Shown: positions 22,255 to 31,681 of the stretch, in pieces
Numbering within the stretch: the stretch's first letter is position 1
Layout: each line of letters begins with the position of its first letter
Assembly: GCA_026182355.1 (NCBI GenBank)
Contig: JAPFBL010001096.1
Location: 1 to 64,000 of the forward strand
DNA from: Hermatobates lingyangjiaoensis
Taxonomy: Eukaryota > Arthropoda > Insecta > Hemiptera > Hermatobatidae
DNA: 64,000 nucleotides
Reading direction: 5' to 3'
Made by a program: the position numbers and the translations under genes
The notes under the pieces: generated by a model
The model's input: the letters and a program-made list of their open reading frames with translations, nothing else
Databases searched by the model: none
Told to the model about the DNA's origin: nothing

Positions 22255-22650
22255 AAGAGCCAGCCATAAACATCCAACTGGGTAATTCTTGTAACTCTTA
22301 AAATTGTTTTGTAGCAGATCGACCTGGATTTGCTAAGTAGAAGGTGGGTTCAACCACCCTACCTTAATCTCGCCCAAACACTCCCTCATTCAAGGGCGAT
22401 GTCATTCCTGTTCAACTCCACTTTGTATATATAAACTTACTAACTATTATGCTTCTTATTGTCCTGATGATGAATGCGGTATATTCAAAACATGTCAACC
22501 AGTAATGTAGGTTTTATAGTTTTAACGAAGAGACAAGGAAGGAATTTAGAAATTGGAAAAATTATGTAGAAAACAGATAAAGTCAAATATGGAACATTAT
22601 TTAAGAATCTATGTTTAAAGGAGCGAGTGCTTCCAACTTTTACATATATA
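22255..22650 (+). pseudogene. Diverged 3' end of a PLE related to the 37-39 kb palindrome
   Basis: The order matches 39185-39470: CCAGCCATAAACATCCAA, AATTCTTGTAACTCTTAAAA, TTCAACCACCCTACCTTAAT, AGGGCGATG, then GTCCTGATGATGAATGCGG (ribozyme-like) and TTTATAGTTTTAACGAAGAG. The C-terminal endonuclease codons are disrupted. The ribozyme-like part (22470-22505) has lost GAAA (now AAAA), so it is probably inactive. It ends with GTTTAAAGGAGCGAGTGCTT and CCAACTTTTACA next to a TA tract. Confidence 0.6.
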
Positions 22651-22654
22651 TATA

Positions 22655-22826
22655 TATATATATAACAACGGGTTACTTGCCGTTGCGCCTACAACGTGCT
22701 TGGTCTCCCATTCTCTTTTCTCCTGAAGACGGATTACCCGAAAATTTGAGTCTGTAAGTGTGTTTCCCTACTTTGTGTGTTGCTCTTTGTTAATCTCGAA
22801 CTCGTGTATATATATATATATATATA
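22655..22826 (+). repeat. PLE 3' end (CUGAAGA family) between TA tracts
   Basis: Related to the 3' end at 55980-56120 and to 24990-25155: it contains GTGCTTGGTCTCCCATTCTC, TTTTCTCCTGAAGACGGA and GTAAGTGTGTTTCCC. It is bounded on both sides by (TA)n. No coding remains. Confidence 0.6.
22720..22750 (+). ncRNA. Hammerhead-like ribozyme motif (CUGAAGA family)
   Basis: CTC (22720-22722), CTGAAGA (22723-22729), unpaired C, a GG...CC hairpin (GGATTACCC), GAAA, ATTT, then GAG (22748-22750). CTC and GAG pair as stem I; cleavage would follow AUUU. Stem II is short. Confidence 0.5.
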
Positions 22827-22871
22827 ATAAAATAAAAAACGAAGGAAACACACAGAAAGACACAGACATAA

Positions 22872-22908
22872 CTCACATCGATATTTCGACAATCGTCGTC
22901 ATCAGGAG
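22872..22908 (-). ncRNA. Hammerhead-like ribozyme motif, left arm of PLE dimer
   Basis: Minus-strand copy of the motif at 24688-24724: CTC/GAG stem I, CTGATGA, extra C, GAC...GTC hairpin and GAAA. It lies 3' of the minus-strand endonuclease frame (23191-23607). Confidence 0.5.
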
Positions 22909-23190
22909 GTGCGAAGAGCGAAGAGTCCCGCAGGAAGACAGGGCGGTACTGACTCGGAAACCGCAGCCAGTACCCCACCACTTACCACCAAGCGGGGGAA
23001 GGGAGAGGGGAAGGAAATGAAGAGCCAAATTAAGACGTAAAAGGAACGAGTAAAAATTATAACTATAAAAAATTATAAAAAAGTAGATAAATCAAATTAA
23101 AATTAATAAAAATAATAAATAAAAAGTAAAATAAAAAATAATAAATAAATAAATAAAAAATAATAAATAAATAAATAAATCATAAATAAA

Positions 23191-23607
23191 TTATCGGTTG
23201 AGGTTGAGTCCGGGGGAAGAGCGAGCATCAAGTAAGCATATGTATGCCTCCTCTGAAGCTCTTAGGGTAACTTTATTGTTGGATTCGGGGATCTGTTTCA
23301 GGATCTGAACCCTGAAACAGTCATTGAAACTGAGTCCATGCGAGTTCGCATGGATGGCTACAGGATAGTTACTGCGTTGACCGACTGAAGCCCTATGACC
23401 ATTCATACGAAGGCTCAACTTATTAGAAGTTAAGCCAACGTAAAAGGAGTCACACTGAGTGCAATCCAGTCGGTAAACACAGTTGCTCGAGGTACAGGAG
23501 GAATTGACCTGAACCGGGTAGGAACTATGGTGGAGAGGGGAATCGAAGGAAGGATTAGGATTTACAATCAGGCAAGTTTGACAGCCACGGCGTCCACATT
23601 GTTTCAT
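23191..23607 (-). CDS. PLE GIY-YIG endonuclease domain (left copy, 5'-truncated)
   Basis: The 138-codon minus-strand frame is identical in translation to the C-terminal 138 residues of the plus-strand copy at 23616-24401. It contains CGRRGCQTC and later Cys residues, then CVYRLDCTQCDSFYVGL (the GIY-YIG-like strand pair), SLRMNGHRAS with the expected active-site Arg, and ASEEAYICLLDA with the expected Glu. PLE endonucleases nick target DNA to start reverse transcription. The identity of the arms suggests a recent dimer; the frame cannot make a complete protein because the RT is missing. Confidence 0.75.
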   Translation of the reverse strand: MKQCGRRGCQTCLIVNPNPSFDSPLHHSSYPVQVNSSCTSSNCVYRLDCTQCDSFYVGLTSNKLSLRMNGHRASVGQRSNYPVAIHANSHGLSFNDCFRVQILKQIPESNNKVTLRASEEAYICLLDARSSPGLNLNR

Positions 23608-23615
23608 TCCAGGTA

Positions 23616-24401
23616 TTCCTCCGTATTCACAATATCTGCAATAATCTCCAAGACCGCAGACATCACCTTAACCTCTTAAAGGACAAATTTTCTGAACGAG
23701 GCTATCCTCGCTCCTTCATTGATAGTCGTGTTTTACCGGCTGACATCTCCCACCAACCCAGACCCAAGAGGGATAGAAGTAACACTTCCTTCTTCCTGAC
23801 AACCTACTTCCCTGGCGCTTATAAGCTTCGTGCTGTTATTAAGGAGTCTTTTCCGATTCTGTCTACTTCTACTTCTACTTCTTCCATCTTTAATCACCCC
23901 CCTTCTATTTCCTACCGTAAACCTGCCAATCTGAAAAGCATTTTCTCTCATATTTCCCCTCAGCCTTCCAATCCTGTTCCTGGAATGAAACAATGTGGAC
24001 GCCGTGGCTGTCAAACTTGCCTGATTGTAAATCCTAATCCTTCCTTCGATTCCCCTCTCCACCATAGTTCCTACCCGGTTCAGGTCAATTCCTCCTGTAC
24101 CTCGAGCAACTGTGTTTACCGACTGGATTGCACTCAGTGTGACTCCTTTTACGTTGGCTTAACTTCTAATAAGTTGAGCCTTCGTATGAATGGTCATAGG
24201 GCTTCAGTCGGTCAACGCAGTAACTATCCTGTAGCCATCCATGCGAACTCGCATGGACTCAGTTTCAATGACTGTTTCAGGGTTCAGATCCTGAAACAGA
24301 TCCCCGAATCCAACAATAAAGTTACCCTAAGAGCTTCAGAGGAGGCATACATATGCTTACTTGATGCTCGCTCTTCCCCCGGACTCAACCTCAACCGATA
24401 A
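23616..24401 (+). CDS. PLE polyprotein C-terminus: RT thumb/linker plus GIY-YIG endonuclease (right copy)
   Basis: The frame is open from the truncation at 23616, well before the first ATG (23985), to the stop at 24401, about 261 residues. It begins FLRIHNICNNLQDRRHHLNL and LKDKFSERGYPRSFI, typical of the region after the PLE palm. It then has FFLTTYFPGAYKLRAVIKES, a Ser/Thr-rich linker, CGRRGCQTC and downstream Cys residues, CVYRLDCTQC, FYVGL, an Arg helix (LSLRMNGH) and SEEA with the putative catalytic Glu. No reverse transcriptase YxDD is present. It is uninterrupted, so the truncation is the only visible defect. Confidence 0.8.
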   Translation, partial: FLRIHNICNNLQDRRHHLNLLKDKFSERGYPRSFIDSRVLPADISHQPRPKRDRSNTSFFLTTYFPGAYKLRAVIKESFPILSTSTSTSSIFNHPPSISYRKPANLKSIFSHISPQPSNPVPGMKQCGRRGCQTCLIVNPNPSFDSPLHHSSYPVQVNSSCTSSNCVYRLDCTQCDSFYVGLTSNKLSLRMNGHRASVGQRSNYPVAIHANSHGLSFNDCFRVQILKQIPESNNKVTLRASEEAYICLLDARSSPGLNLNR

Positions 24402-24687
24402 TTTATTTATGATTTATTTATTTATTTATTTATTATTTTTTATTTATTTATTTATTATTTTTTATTTTACTTTTTATTTATTATTTTTATTAATTTTAAT
24501 TTGATTTATCTACTTTTTTATAATTTTTTATAGTTATAATTTTTACTCGTTCCTTTTACGTCTTAATTTGGCTCTTCATTTCCTTCCCCTCTCCCTTCCC
24601 CCGCTTGGTGGTAAGTGGTGGGGTACTGGCTGCGGTTTCCGAGTCAGTACCGCCCTGTCTTCCTGCGGGACTCTTCGCTCTTCGCAC

Positions 24688-24724
24688 CTCCTGATGACGA
24701 CGATTGTCGAAATATCGATGTGAG
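24688..24724 (+). ncRNA. Hammerhead-like ribozyme motif, right arm of PLE dimer
   Basis: CTC (24688-24690), CTGATGA (24691-24697), extra C, a short GAC/GTC hairpin, GAAA (24709-24712), TATCGATGT, then GAG (24722-24724). It lies about 290 bp after the stop codon of the endonuclease frame and 80 bp before the element's 3' end. The base at the expected cleavage site is ambiguous in this family, so activity needs testing. Confidence 0.55.
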
Positions 24725-24825
24725 TTATGTCTGTGTCTTTCTGTGTGTTTCCTTCGTTTTTTATTTTATTGTAAAAAAGTCCGCTGGACCGTTTCTTTTA
24801 ATTGTATATATATATATATAAAGAT

Positions 24826-24975
24826 ATCACATAAACACGTGAAAAACCCTCCCATCTCACCAGATGTTTTTTGCATCTAGTAGTTGGGTTTTGACTCTGA
24901 GGAAGATTGCTTGTTACGGTTGAAAGATCTTAGTCTTATTTTCCCATTTCAAATTGTGGTTTAATCATATATATT
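24826..24975 (+). repeat. GACU/AGUC-family repeat with ribozyme-like motif
   Basis: It contains TCACATAAACACGTGAAA, AGTTGGGTTTTGACTC, the motif at 24893-24935 and the ending CCCATTTCAAATTGTGGTTT followed by a TA tract. Layout as in 32955-33065 and 51541-51712. No coding sequence. Confidence 0.6.
24893..24935 (+). ncRNA. Hammerhead-like ribozyme motif (GACU/AGUC family)
   Basis: GACT and AGTC (24932-24935) can pair; the core is CTGAGGA (24897-24903), then unpaired A and a weaker hairpin (GATTG opposite CGGTT), GAAA and GATCTT. The stem II mismatches suggest decay compared with 21475-21517. Confidence 0.45.
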
Positions 24976-24989
24976 TATATGATATATAA

Positions 24990-25155
24990 TATATATAACC
25001 CGGTCGGTTGCCGGGACGGTTTCCTGCCGTTGTGTTTCTGGCCTGCTTGGTCACCCATTCTCTTTTCTCCTGAAGACGGATCATCCGAAAATTTGAGTTT
25101 GTAAGTGTGTCTCTTTCTCTGTGTGATGCTTTCCTTCATTTTTGGACTGATATAT
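24990..25155 (+). repeat. PLE 3' end (CUGAAGA family) between TA tracts
   Basis: CCTGCTTGGTCACCCATTCT, CTTTTCTCCTGAAGACGG and GTAAGTGTGTCTCTTTC follow the same order as 22655-22826 and 56010-56110. It is flanked by (TA)n on both sides; no coding part. Confidence 0.6.
25067..25097 (+). ncRNA. Hammerhead-like ribozyme motif (CUGAAGA family)
   Basis: CTC (25067-25069), CTGAAGA (25070-25076), extra C, GGAT-CA-TCC hairpin, GAAA, ATTT and GAG (25095-25097). Stem I is CUC/GAG, with a U at the predicted cleavage position. Stem II is perfect in this copy. Confidence 0.55.
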
Positions 25156-25159
25156 ATAT

Positions 25160-25292
25160 ATATACTTTTTCGTTGGAAATAGGATCAGAAACGGACAAAT
25201 ATAGTTCAATGTAGAAAAAGGAACTAGGTTGAAAGAAACTTGTTGAAACAGTGCGCTTGGTTTCCCTGTCTTATCTCTCCTGAAGACGGTTC
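25160..25292. repeat. Rearranged PLE end pair
   Basis: The left part (TTTTCGTTGGAAATAGGATC, AGAAACGGACAAATATAGTT) is the complement of the PLE tail also seen at 52890-52940. The right part (GTGCGCTTGGTTTCCCTGTC, TTATCTCTCCTGAAGACGGT) is a plus-strand 3' end cut off at a TA tract inside the ribozyme-like motif. The duplicated 4.57 kb segment starts within this unit at 25211. Confidence 0.6.
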
Positions 25293-25312
25293 AAATATAT
25301 ATATATATATAA

Positions 25313-25508
25313 AGCACGACACAGAAAAAAGAATAAAAAGAACACTTACAGAATTCAATATTTCTAACTGTTGTTCGTCATCAGGAGTAGACTAGAAGTT
25401 CTTCGAACTCCCCACGTCGAAGAATGGAGCGCGTTCGAACGAACGAACAACAGTTCGAAATATTGAATTCTGTAAGTGTTCTTTTTATTTTTTTTTCTGT
25501 GTCGTGCT
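25313..25508. mobile_element. Foldback PLE end (AAATATTGAATTCTG family)
   Basis: AGCACGACACAGAAAAAAGA at the left is mirrored at the right (ending GTCGTGCT at 25508). The arms include GAACACTTACAGAATTCAAT and the AACAACAG hairpin loop. The left arm keeps CTGATGA (minus strand, 25350-25390) but has a changed base before GAAA; the right arm has GTTCGAAA but lost CTGATGA (CGAACGAACGAAC instead). So each arm carries only part of a working hammerhead core. TA tracts flank it. Same element at 41708-41903. Confidence 0.7.
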
Positions 25509-26139
25509 TTCTGTAATTTAAAGTTTTATAGTCCTTGTGGACCGTTTTTTATATTTAGTATATATATATATATATATATATTGAATTAAAATACGCAGCA
25601 GCTTCTTGATGAACACAAAGTCATTTAGCCAGATATATGTACAAGAACAAGAACCCAAAGTTTGTGGGTCAACACTACGAAACTAGATTAAAAAGATTAA
25701 ACACTAATTTATTGCTATAACTGGGACACTAAAACATGCTTTGATCAACTTGTATCATGGCTTTTAGTGCAAGTCATTAGAATAAAAGTGTAACTCAATC
25801 AACACATTCCAAACTGCACAACTTTTCTTAGAATATTTATATGACAATAAAAAAAAGTTCTTTTTCCTCTTAATTCTTATAATTGTCTTTCGTATTTCGT
25901 TATAGTTCAGGGTTATATTTTCGATATTTCTATACTTAGTCTTAGACCGAATGTAAAGTTCTCTCTACCTAACCTTTAGAGGAGAAAATAACAAAAAATC
26001 TACCCGCCTTCTAATATGAAACAGATGAACTCCATACCCCCCACCCACTTCCATCCTATTTCTAGTCAGTTGTACCACAGACACTTATCCTTGGGTATGT
26101 ACATCTCTGTATCCTTACTTTATTTTGTACCATTTACTT

Positions 26140-26270
26140 TATACTATAGAGAACTCTCTGATGTCATTGTATTTTTTTTTGTTAATGCCTGAAGAAGAAC
26201 ACTACGTGCTTATATTATGAAATTCCTATATGTGGAGACTATTTCATTAACTTTTTTAAAATGAGAAAGT
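26140..26270 (+). repeat. Diverged single arm of the CTGAGGA foldback family
   Basis: TTTACTTTATACTATAGAGA, ACTCTCTGATGTCATTGTAT, TTAATGCCTGAAGAAGAACA and ATGTGGAGACTATTTCATTA follow the same order as the right arm of 26340-26735, with mutations. GTTCGAAA is lost (GCTTATATTATGAAA), so no ribozyme-like fold remains. Confidence 0.6.
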
Positions 26271-26446
26271 GTAACATTTTATGTTACTTAAATGAAACTA
26301 AAGTTCATTCCAGCTTAAGATAAACACATATTTTAATTTTAACGTAGTGGTTTCACTTATTATGTGGTATTTACTCATTGTAGGGTAAAAAGTTAATGAA
26401 ATGGTCTCCACATATAAAAATTTTAAGGGTATAAACAACAGGTTTC

Positions 26447-26492
26447 GAACACGTAGTGTTCTTCCTCAGGCATTAACTAAAAAATATACAAT
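26447..26492 (-). ncRNA. Hammerhead-like motif, left arm
   Basis: Minus strand: CTGAGGA, A, GAACAC-TAC-GTGTTC perfect hairpin, GAAA, then CCTGTT where relatives have CGCGTT. Stem III is therefore altered in this arm. Confidence 0.45.
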
Positions 26493-26618
26493 GACACTAG
26501 AGAGTTGTCTATAGTATACAGTAAATACAGTACAAATATTACTATATAATTTGCTCATTTGTACTATATTTACTGTATACTATAGATAACTCTCTAGTGT
26601 CATTGTATTTTTTAGTTA

Positions 26619-26665
26619 ATGCCTGAGGAAGAACACTACGTATTCGAAACGCGTTGTTTATACCA
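26619..26665 (+). ncRNA. Hammerhead-like motif, right arm
   Basis: CTGAGGA (26623-26629), A, GAACAC-TAC-GTATTC (one mismatch), GAAA (26646-26649), CGCGTT, then GTTTAT. The stem I complement to the upstream AATGC is limited to about 2 bp next to the core. Confidence 0.45.
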
Positions 26666-26832
26666 TTAAAATTTGTATATGTGGATACCATGTCATTAAC
26701 TTTTTACCCTACAATGACATATTTTTGTATTTAAGGAGTTTTTTTGATAGTTTATAGCCTTTTGGTAGACAATTACGAATCAAATGTGTTTGGGATCTAT
26801 GTGACACTGTAGTTGTGTACTAAAACACTTCA

Positions 26833-27093
26833 TTACACCTTGTGAGGATCCCGCAACCAGCAGATGACAACACTTGTTATCTGTGGAGTTAGGCTGCCAA
26901 ACTGTTTTTTATATCTTCGATTTCTATTTACTGACCTGATGGTGATCAGGCACAGTCCATGTTTAAAACAGCATTCCATGGTGGCTGTAGGCATTGCAAG
27001 AGTAGGTTTGTGTGATACACCAAACCTCTCAACAAGTGGATAATACTTAACAAAAGTGCTGTATACTTGTATACTGTATGAGTTAGTGGTCAT
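26833..27093 (-). pseudogene. Possible hAT transposase C-terminal dimerisation fragment
   Basis: The minus-strand frame contains YPLVERFGVSHKPTLAMPTA then TMECCFKHGLCLITIRS. This resembles the hAT C-terminal pattern in which a Leu/Ile-x-Met-Pro-x-x-(S/T)-x-x-x-E-(R/C)-x-F block is followed by a Lys/Ile-rich R-S helix. The rest of the transposase is not recognisable and the key Arg after the Glu is Cys. The assignment is tentative. An identical frame is at 43236-43496 in the second duplicate. Confidence 0.4.
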
Positions 27094-27394
27094 GAATTCA
27101 TCCAGAGGTCGTGAATTTCCTTTAAGGTTTTAAGATCATGAAAGAGAGTAGTAAATAAAATTGATAGGTTTAAACACAATACAATATAACCCCCAGTGCG
27201 AATGTAATTCTTTCCTAGACCTATGCTCGTATTGTGGTTTACTCGTATAACGAAGCAATTTTTCGTATTGAAACCAATATGAAATAGTATGGTTAACAAC
27301 CTTGTTTTAAGTTAATTTTTTTAAACAGAAAAGGTGAAATTGTAATAAATAGATAAAAACATTCTGTATATGTTTTGTAGGCGTGCGTACTACG

Positions 27395-27500
27395 AAGTTT
27401 CACCTGTCGTATGAGACGAAAATTCTTACGACTGGCAGCTCGTAAAGCGAATCGATCGTACAATGAGGCGCTCGTACTACGAGGTTCTACTGCATATTAT
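27395..27500 (-). repeat. Possible pogo/Tigger-type transposon end
   Basis: The minus strand starts GCAGTAGAACCTCGTAGTAC then GAGCGCC, resembling the CAGTxGAACCTCG terminus of pogo/Tigger-like transposons. An inverted, diverged copy (GTGCGTACTACGAAGTTTCA) is 80 bp away, so this may be a miniature element. Seen also at 43798-43900. Confidence 0.35.
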
Positions 27501-28927
27501 AACAGTTAATTTGGACACATGACCTCAAAGTCGATCAGTTTTATCACCTTACCTGTCTTAGGTCAAACAGTAACTCTCAACACTGGAGCACAGTTGTATA
27601 AATTATGGTAATTCATAACTCCTTTTCAGTCGATTGTCAGTGTAATTACAATCTAGTTGATGGGAACATTTATTTAGTTGAGTGTAACTAAATCGTAACA
27701 TTTATATTACGATAAATTACCAGCTGTTCTGATTCAAAGCAACTCCCATACAATTGGTCCGGGTCACACTGAATATTTCAAGGGTCCCGGTGGAGGCTTA
27801 AGTGATTTGTTGCCCCAAGTCAAACCCATCTCAAAGGGTTGGATTTCGGGTTTGTGGTTCAGATCAGGTCATTGACGAAAATCTCGTTATATCATTCCCC
27901 TTCGACTGCCAATATACAGGTTAGAAGTTACGTCCCTTCAATAATAGAAATAGTTCAACTGCTTCTATTTCCATAAGTCAATAAATGTCTGCAACTATAT
28001 AATGTTATTATAGATTTGCTTTTACAATGGCATTATTATTGGAAGCATTGTGAAATCAAATCAGTGCTTTATTAATAACAGTCAGTGATGCCAGGTCTTC
28101 AAACATATAAATAATCTAGTCACTCTTTTGCAAAAGAGTTAGTATTTTCATCAGGCCTAACAGCTACTAGGATTATTAACACCATCTGGATCGGGATTTT
28201 ATATTTTCAATACAACACTAACCATTTCATATTACATTTGTGTGTGTGTGTTTGTGGAAACGTAATTTTTGAAATCTCCAAATATGAATAAATACCGCAC
28301 TATAACAGATTGCACAGGTTATGAACTTTAAATTAAGATAAAATTGAAAAGATTGTAATTGTATTTTTTTTTATTTGAGACTAATATCAATTTTATGATT
28401 ATAATACATTATTTTTCTTCAGTTAGTAGTTCGGTAAAAATTGCCAAAAACTATGCAAGACATCCACATTATAAAGATTATAATGTTATAATATCACTTT
28501 GATATATTTCCAGTGGTTTGAACTGTAGTTGTCTACAACACTTTTAAAACCACATTTACTAATGCACACACACACACACATATTCACATTGGGACTTGTG
28601 TGTCTTCATATGTTTGTATGTGTCATCAATGTAGCTTCTAAAATGCACTTGGGGATCCTAGAGCTCTGTAAACCTGTTGAAACCTCAGACCCCATGACTA
28701 GCTGACTAAACTCTTGCTAAAGTAAATTAACAAGTTTATCTCACACCAGGTTATCTCTACTTTGTCTTTCGAGTGAAAGAAACTGGCTTGCCTCGCTAAT
28801 TTTGTCTCACCCTCTCGTGATCTGCTCTTTGTCAAGTTCTTCGGTATTTAGTATACTTGCATTTTATTACCACGTTAATTGAAGAGTTCAATTTATCAGG
28901 CGTGTATCCATTTGAAAATGAAATACT

Positions 28928-29097
28928 CATTGTAGGGTAAAAAGGTAATGAAATGGTCTCCACATATAAATATTTAATGGTATAAACAACGCGTTTCGAA
29001 CACGTAGTGAACTTCACTACGTGTTCGAAACGCGTTGTTTATACGATTCAATTTTTATATGTGGAGACCATTTCATTACCTTTTTACCCTGCAATGA
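28928..29097. mobile_element. Short foldback (CTGAGGA family, collapsed)
   Basis: CATTGTAGGGTAAAAAGGTA, ATGAAATGGTCTCCACATAT at the left is mirrored to the right, ending TTTTTACCCTGCAATG. The arms meet directly at CACGTAGTGAACTTCACTAC, so CTGAGGA is gone from both sides although TTCGAAACGCGTTG remains. This is the shortest member of the family; it recurs at 45329-45498. Confidence 0.75.
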
Positions 29098-29783
29098 GTA
29101 AATAACACATAATAACTGATTGCACTACGTTAGAATGAAAAACTGTTAAAAAATTAATATAGCGTTATTGATTACACCAATTTGTATTTATCGAAGAATA
29201 TTAACTTAATTCCAATAAAAGAACAGAGAATTCTTTAATTTTAATCTGTAAATATTTATGAACTACATTAAAGATAATGCTGTGCTGTTTAAAGTTAATT
29301 CACTTAGACAAGTTGTTTTTTCTGATGAGATTTTGTTTTTCCCTGAGGCATTTTAAGTAAACTGCTGCCTTAGCCCATTCAGCCTTGTTGCCTTTAATCT
29401 TTATCACGCCAAAAATAAATTTAATAGCTTTTCAAAAATCATAAACAACTTAAAACAGTAATAAGTTAAGATTTCTTTTTGATTTCATGTATTTAATATA
29501 ACTTGGTTAATACACCTTGCATCAGTCATCTTCTTCTAATTCCCTGGAAATAAAAGATATTTACTTCAAGTGAGGCATTGTGGTTTAACGCTTTTGTCAA
29601 TCAATCATTTCAATTTTCACCTTTTGTTTCTTTTGGTCTTATATTTTCTTAAAGGTTTCACTCTACAGTTTTAAATGATACTTTTAGAAAATGGAATAGA
29701 AAAAATGGAGAAATTATAATTAATGCAATCCTAATTCGGCGTAGTCTTAATGCGAACATTTCATGACCTCATTTTATTATAAG

Positions 29784-31245
29784 AGTAGTATTAGACAAAA
29801 AAGTAATATCTTATATCTGTAGTAAATATGGGGGGGGGGGGTGTTATTTTGTTTGTTTATTAGTTATTATGATAAATGACCAAAATGATTTAAATTTATA
29901 AAACTCAACTCAATATATTAACTTTTGTTATAAAACTATTCTGACAATTGACTCAAGGTGGTTACACATTACAACTTTAATCCTTTCAAATGTATGATTA
30001 AAACTAACAACAATTGTACTGGTCAATTTATAACTTTTCAAAGTTAAACTATTTACAGTTAATTTTGTACAATTGCTTAAATTTTGTTTTTTTAATTATT
30101 CTTTGCAGGTTTTCTGATAAAGCAACGATTCCTAAGAAGTTCTTTATTGTTCCTACTCGTGTTTAATAAGATCTAAGCATTTGTGCATTTTAAAGCTTTT
30201 TGATTGAATTTCTAGGTGCCGTTTATAAAATATATGCAGTTAATTATATTTCTCGTTAAGTTTAACACACTTGAAGTTGAACAAGAAGGATTATAGTCTA
30301 TCTATAATATATCTTTTATTGTTATTCGTGAATGGATTATTGTTTCATATTTGAAGTAAGCATAGCTTCAAAATCATAAATAATTAAAAAATTAAATATT
30401 ACTTAAAAAATTAATATAATTCTTAATTAGTTACAGCATTTAAAATTATTTTATTTTGTATTTATTTAGAGGCATTCTAAAACAAATTTAAAAGTTTCAA
30501 AATGGATGTTAACTTTTATTATACGGTCAAGTCAGGAGTCTCTTTACAGCACCTATCAGAGAGATTTACATTCGGTATTTGAATTCCAATTATTATGTCA
30601 GTATCAAAGACACGCTTTTTAAGGGTACGAAAATATTGTCGCTTATATCATCTACTTCTAAAAAATGTGTCCTCTGATACTATAAAAACGGACAAAATTA
30701 GAAAAACTAATCATAGGGTTGATCTTGTAACATACTTTTGTTACATACTTTATAGCAGCAGAGGTAACATCACTTGAGCAGGACCTTAACCCAGAGATTC
30801 TTCATCAACCTGTCCCAGAAATGGGTATCTTGTAAAGTTCTTTGTGTAATCATTTACGAGCTTTCTTTTTATAAATTCCCCATATTTTACACATTTTATT
30901 GCCATTAGACTAGATAATAATATCTTTCTGACTAGTTTCTCTAAATATGCTGGAATTCTGAAAAAGCTGTAGATACAAACATAAATGGGTATGTGACGTT
31001 ACACCAGTCTCATTTACTTCACTGCAAACTTTGGCTATTTGTTAGGGTAGCTCTAGTTGTATTACAGTAGTGCTGCTAAAGGTTTTAGTTGTTATTATTT
31101 TCCAAACGAATGCTGTGTTCTGAATTTTTGTTTCATATTCTTATCAATTAAATACATTCCTTATTTGGACTTCACCATTAAAAGTTTCCTTAAGATTAAA
31201 CCTAAAAGTACATTTTCATAAATGTACATGCTAAATATATTGATA
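29784..31245. other. Non-coding sequence after the duplication
   Basis: No gene recognised. A run of ten G lies at about 29830, just outside the duplicated segment. The remainder is AT-rich. Confidence 0.35.
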
Positions 31246-31681
31246 TAGGTGTGTTATCTAATCGGGATTCGGTCAATTTTCTAGGTTAAAAAATCAAACT
31301 CTCGTTGCCGATGTTTCGGTTTTATTTTAAAACCTTTTTGATAGGCCTACAAACAATGGATAATAAGAAATCATATATCAGCACCCAACATTAAACAATA
31401 TGAACATGGATTGTTACAACTAATAAATAAAATATTGACTTTTTTCTTAGTCAAAAAATTCTTACTTCTGTAAGTTATTTTGTTGTATGTATCTCTGAAA
31501 TACTTCTCCTTGTAATATTGATAAGTTGTAACAATCCATGTTCATTAAGTTTATATGTTGGATGTTGTGATATGATTTCTGAATATGAAAAAGGTTTTAA
31601 AATATAACCAAAACGTCGGCAAAGAGAGTTTGATTTTTGAACCTAGAAAATTGACCGAATCCCAATTAGATAATACACCTA
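31246..31681. mobile_element. Foldback element (CCGAAACGTCGG family)
   Basis: Left AGGTGTGTTATCTAATCGGG and ATTCGGTCAATTTTCTAGG are mirrored at the right, ending AATTAGATAATACACCT (31680). The arms carry a GGTTTT...AAAACC-type hairpin and CCGAAAC-like or CCAAAAC blocks but no CUGANGA. A middle segment (TGTTACAACTAATAAATAAA to about 31500) is unpaired. No coding frame. Confidence 0.7.

Larger units (their letters stand above)
22827..24805. mobile_element. Penelope-like element, head-to-head inverted dimer (2.0 kb palindrome)
   Basis: Two copies of one PLE face each other, with 3' ends outward. The left (minus) copy is truncated at 23613; the right (plus) copy starts at about 23614 with a longer 5' part. 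The arms 22827-23613 and 23979-24765 are nearly identical reverse complements, including T/A-rich 3' non-coding blocks (TTTATTTATT units) and the ribozyme motif. The right copy keeps the tail AAAAAAGTCCGCTGGACCG and ends at a TA tract; the left copy begins directly at a TA tract. No reverse transcriptase motif is present, so both copies are 5'-truncated. Confidence 0.85.
26340..26735. mobile_element. Foldback element (CTGAGGA ribozyme family)
   Basis: The left arm, from about 26356 (TATTATGTGGTATTTACTCA, TTGTAGGGTAAAAAGTTAAT), is mirrored by the right arm ending CTTTTTACCCTACAATG (about 26728). The centre is at about 26545 (TATATAATTTGCTC). The arms carry TCTCTAGTGTCATTGTA, TTAGTTAATGC and the ribozyme-like motif. 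The second copy in the duplicated segment is at 42743-43138; relatives are at 28928-29097 and 33066-33265. No coding sequence. Confidence 0.75.
25211..29783 (+). repeat. Segmental duplication, copy 1 (4.57 kb)
   Basis: From GTAGAAAAAGGAACTAGGTT (25211) to CATTTTATTATAAG (ending 29783) the sequence is repeated in the same orientation at 41607-46184. I noticed only scattered substitutions, small gaps and a TA-tract length change (for example ACAGACAC here against ACAGGCAC there). It includes several foldbacks and a hAT-like relic. The copies are 11.8 kb apart. It is either a recent segmental duplication or an assembly duplication of two haplotypes. Confidence 0.9.

Noticed and set aside
23090..23180. 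TAAATAAATAAA repeats as CRISPR-like array
   Set aside because: Simple A/T microsatellite in the PLE 3' non-coding part, mirrored at 24400-24500; no spacers.
22620..25600. TA tracts as TATA-box promoters
   Set aside because: They are long dinucleotide microsatellites at element ends; no transcription start evidence.
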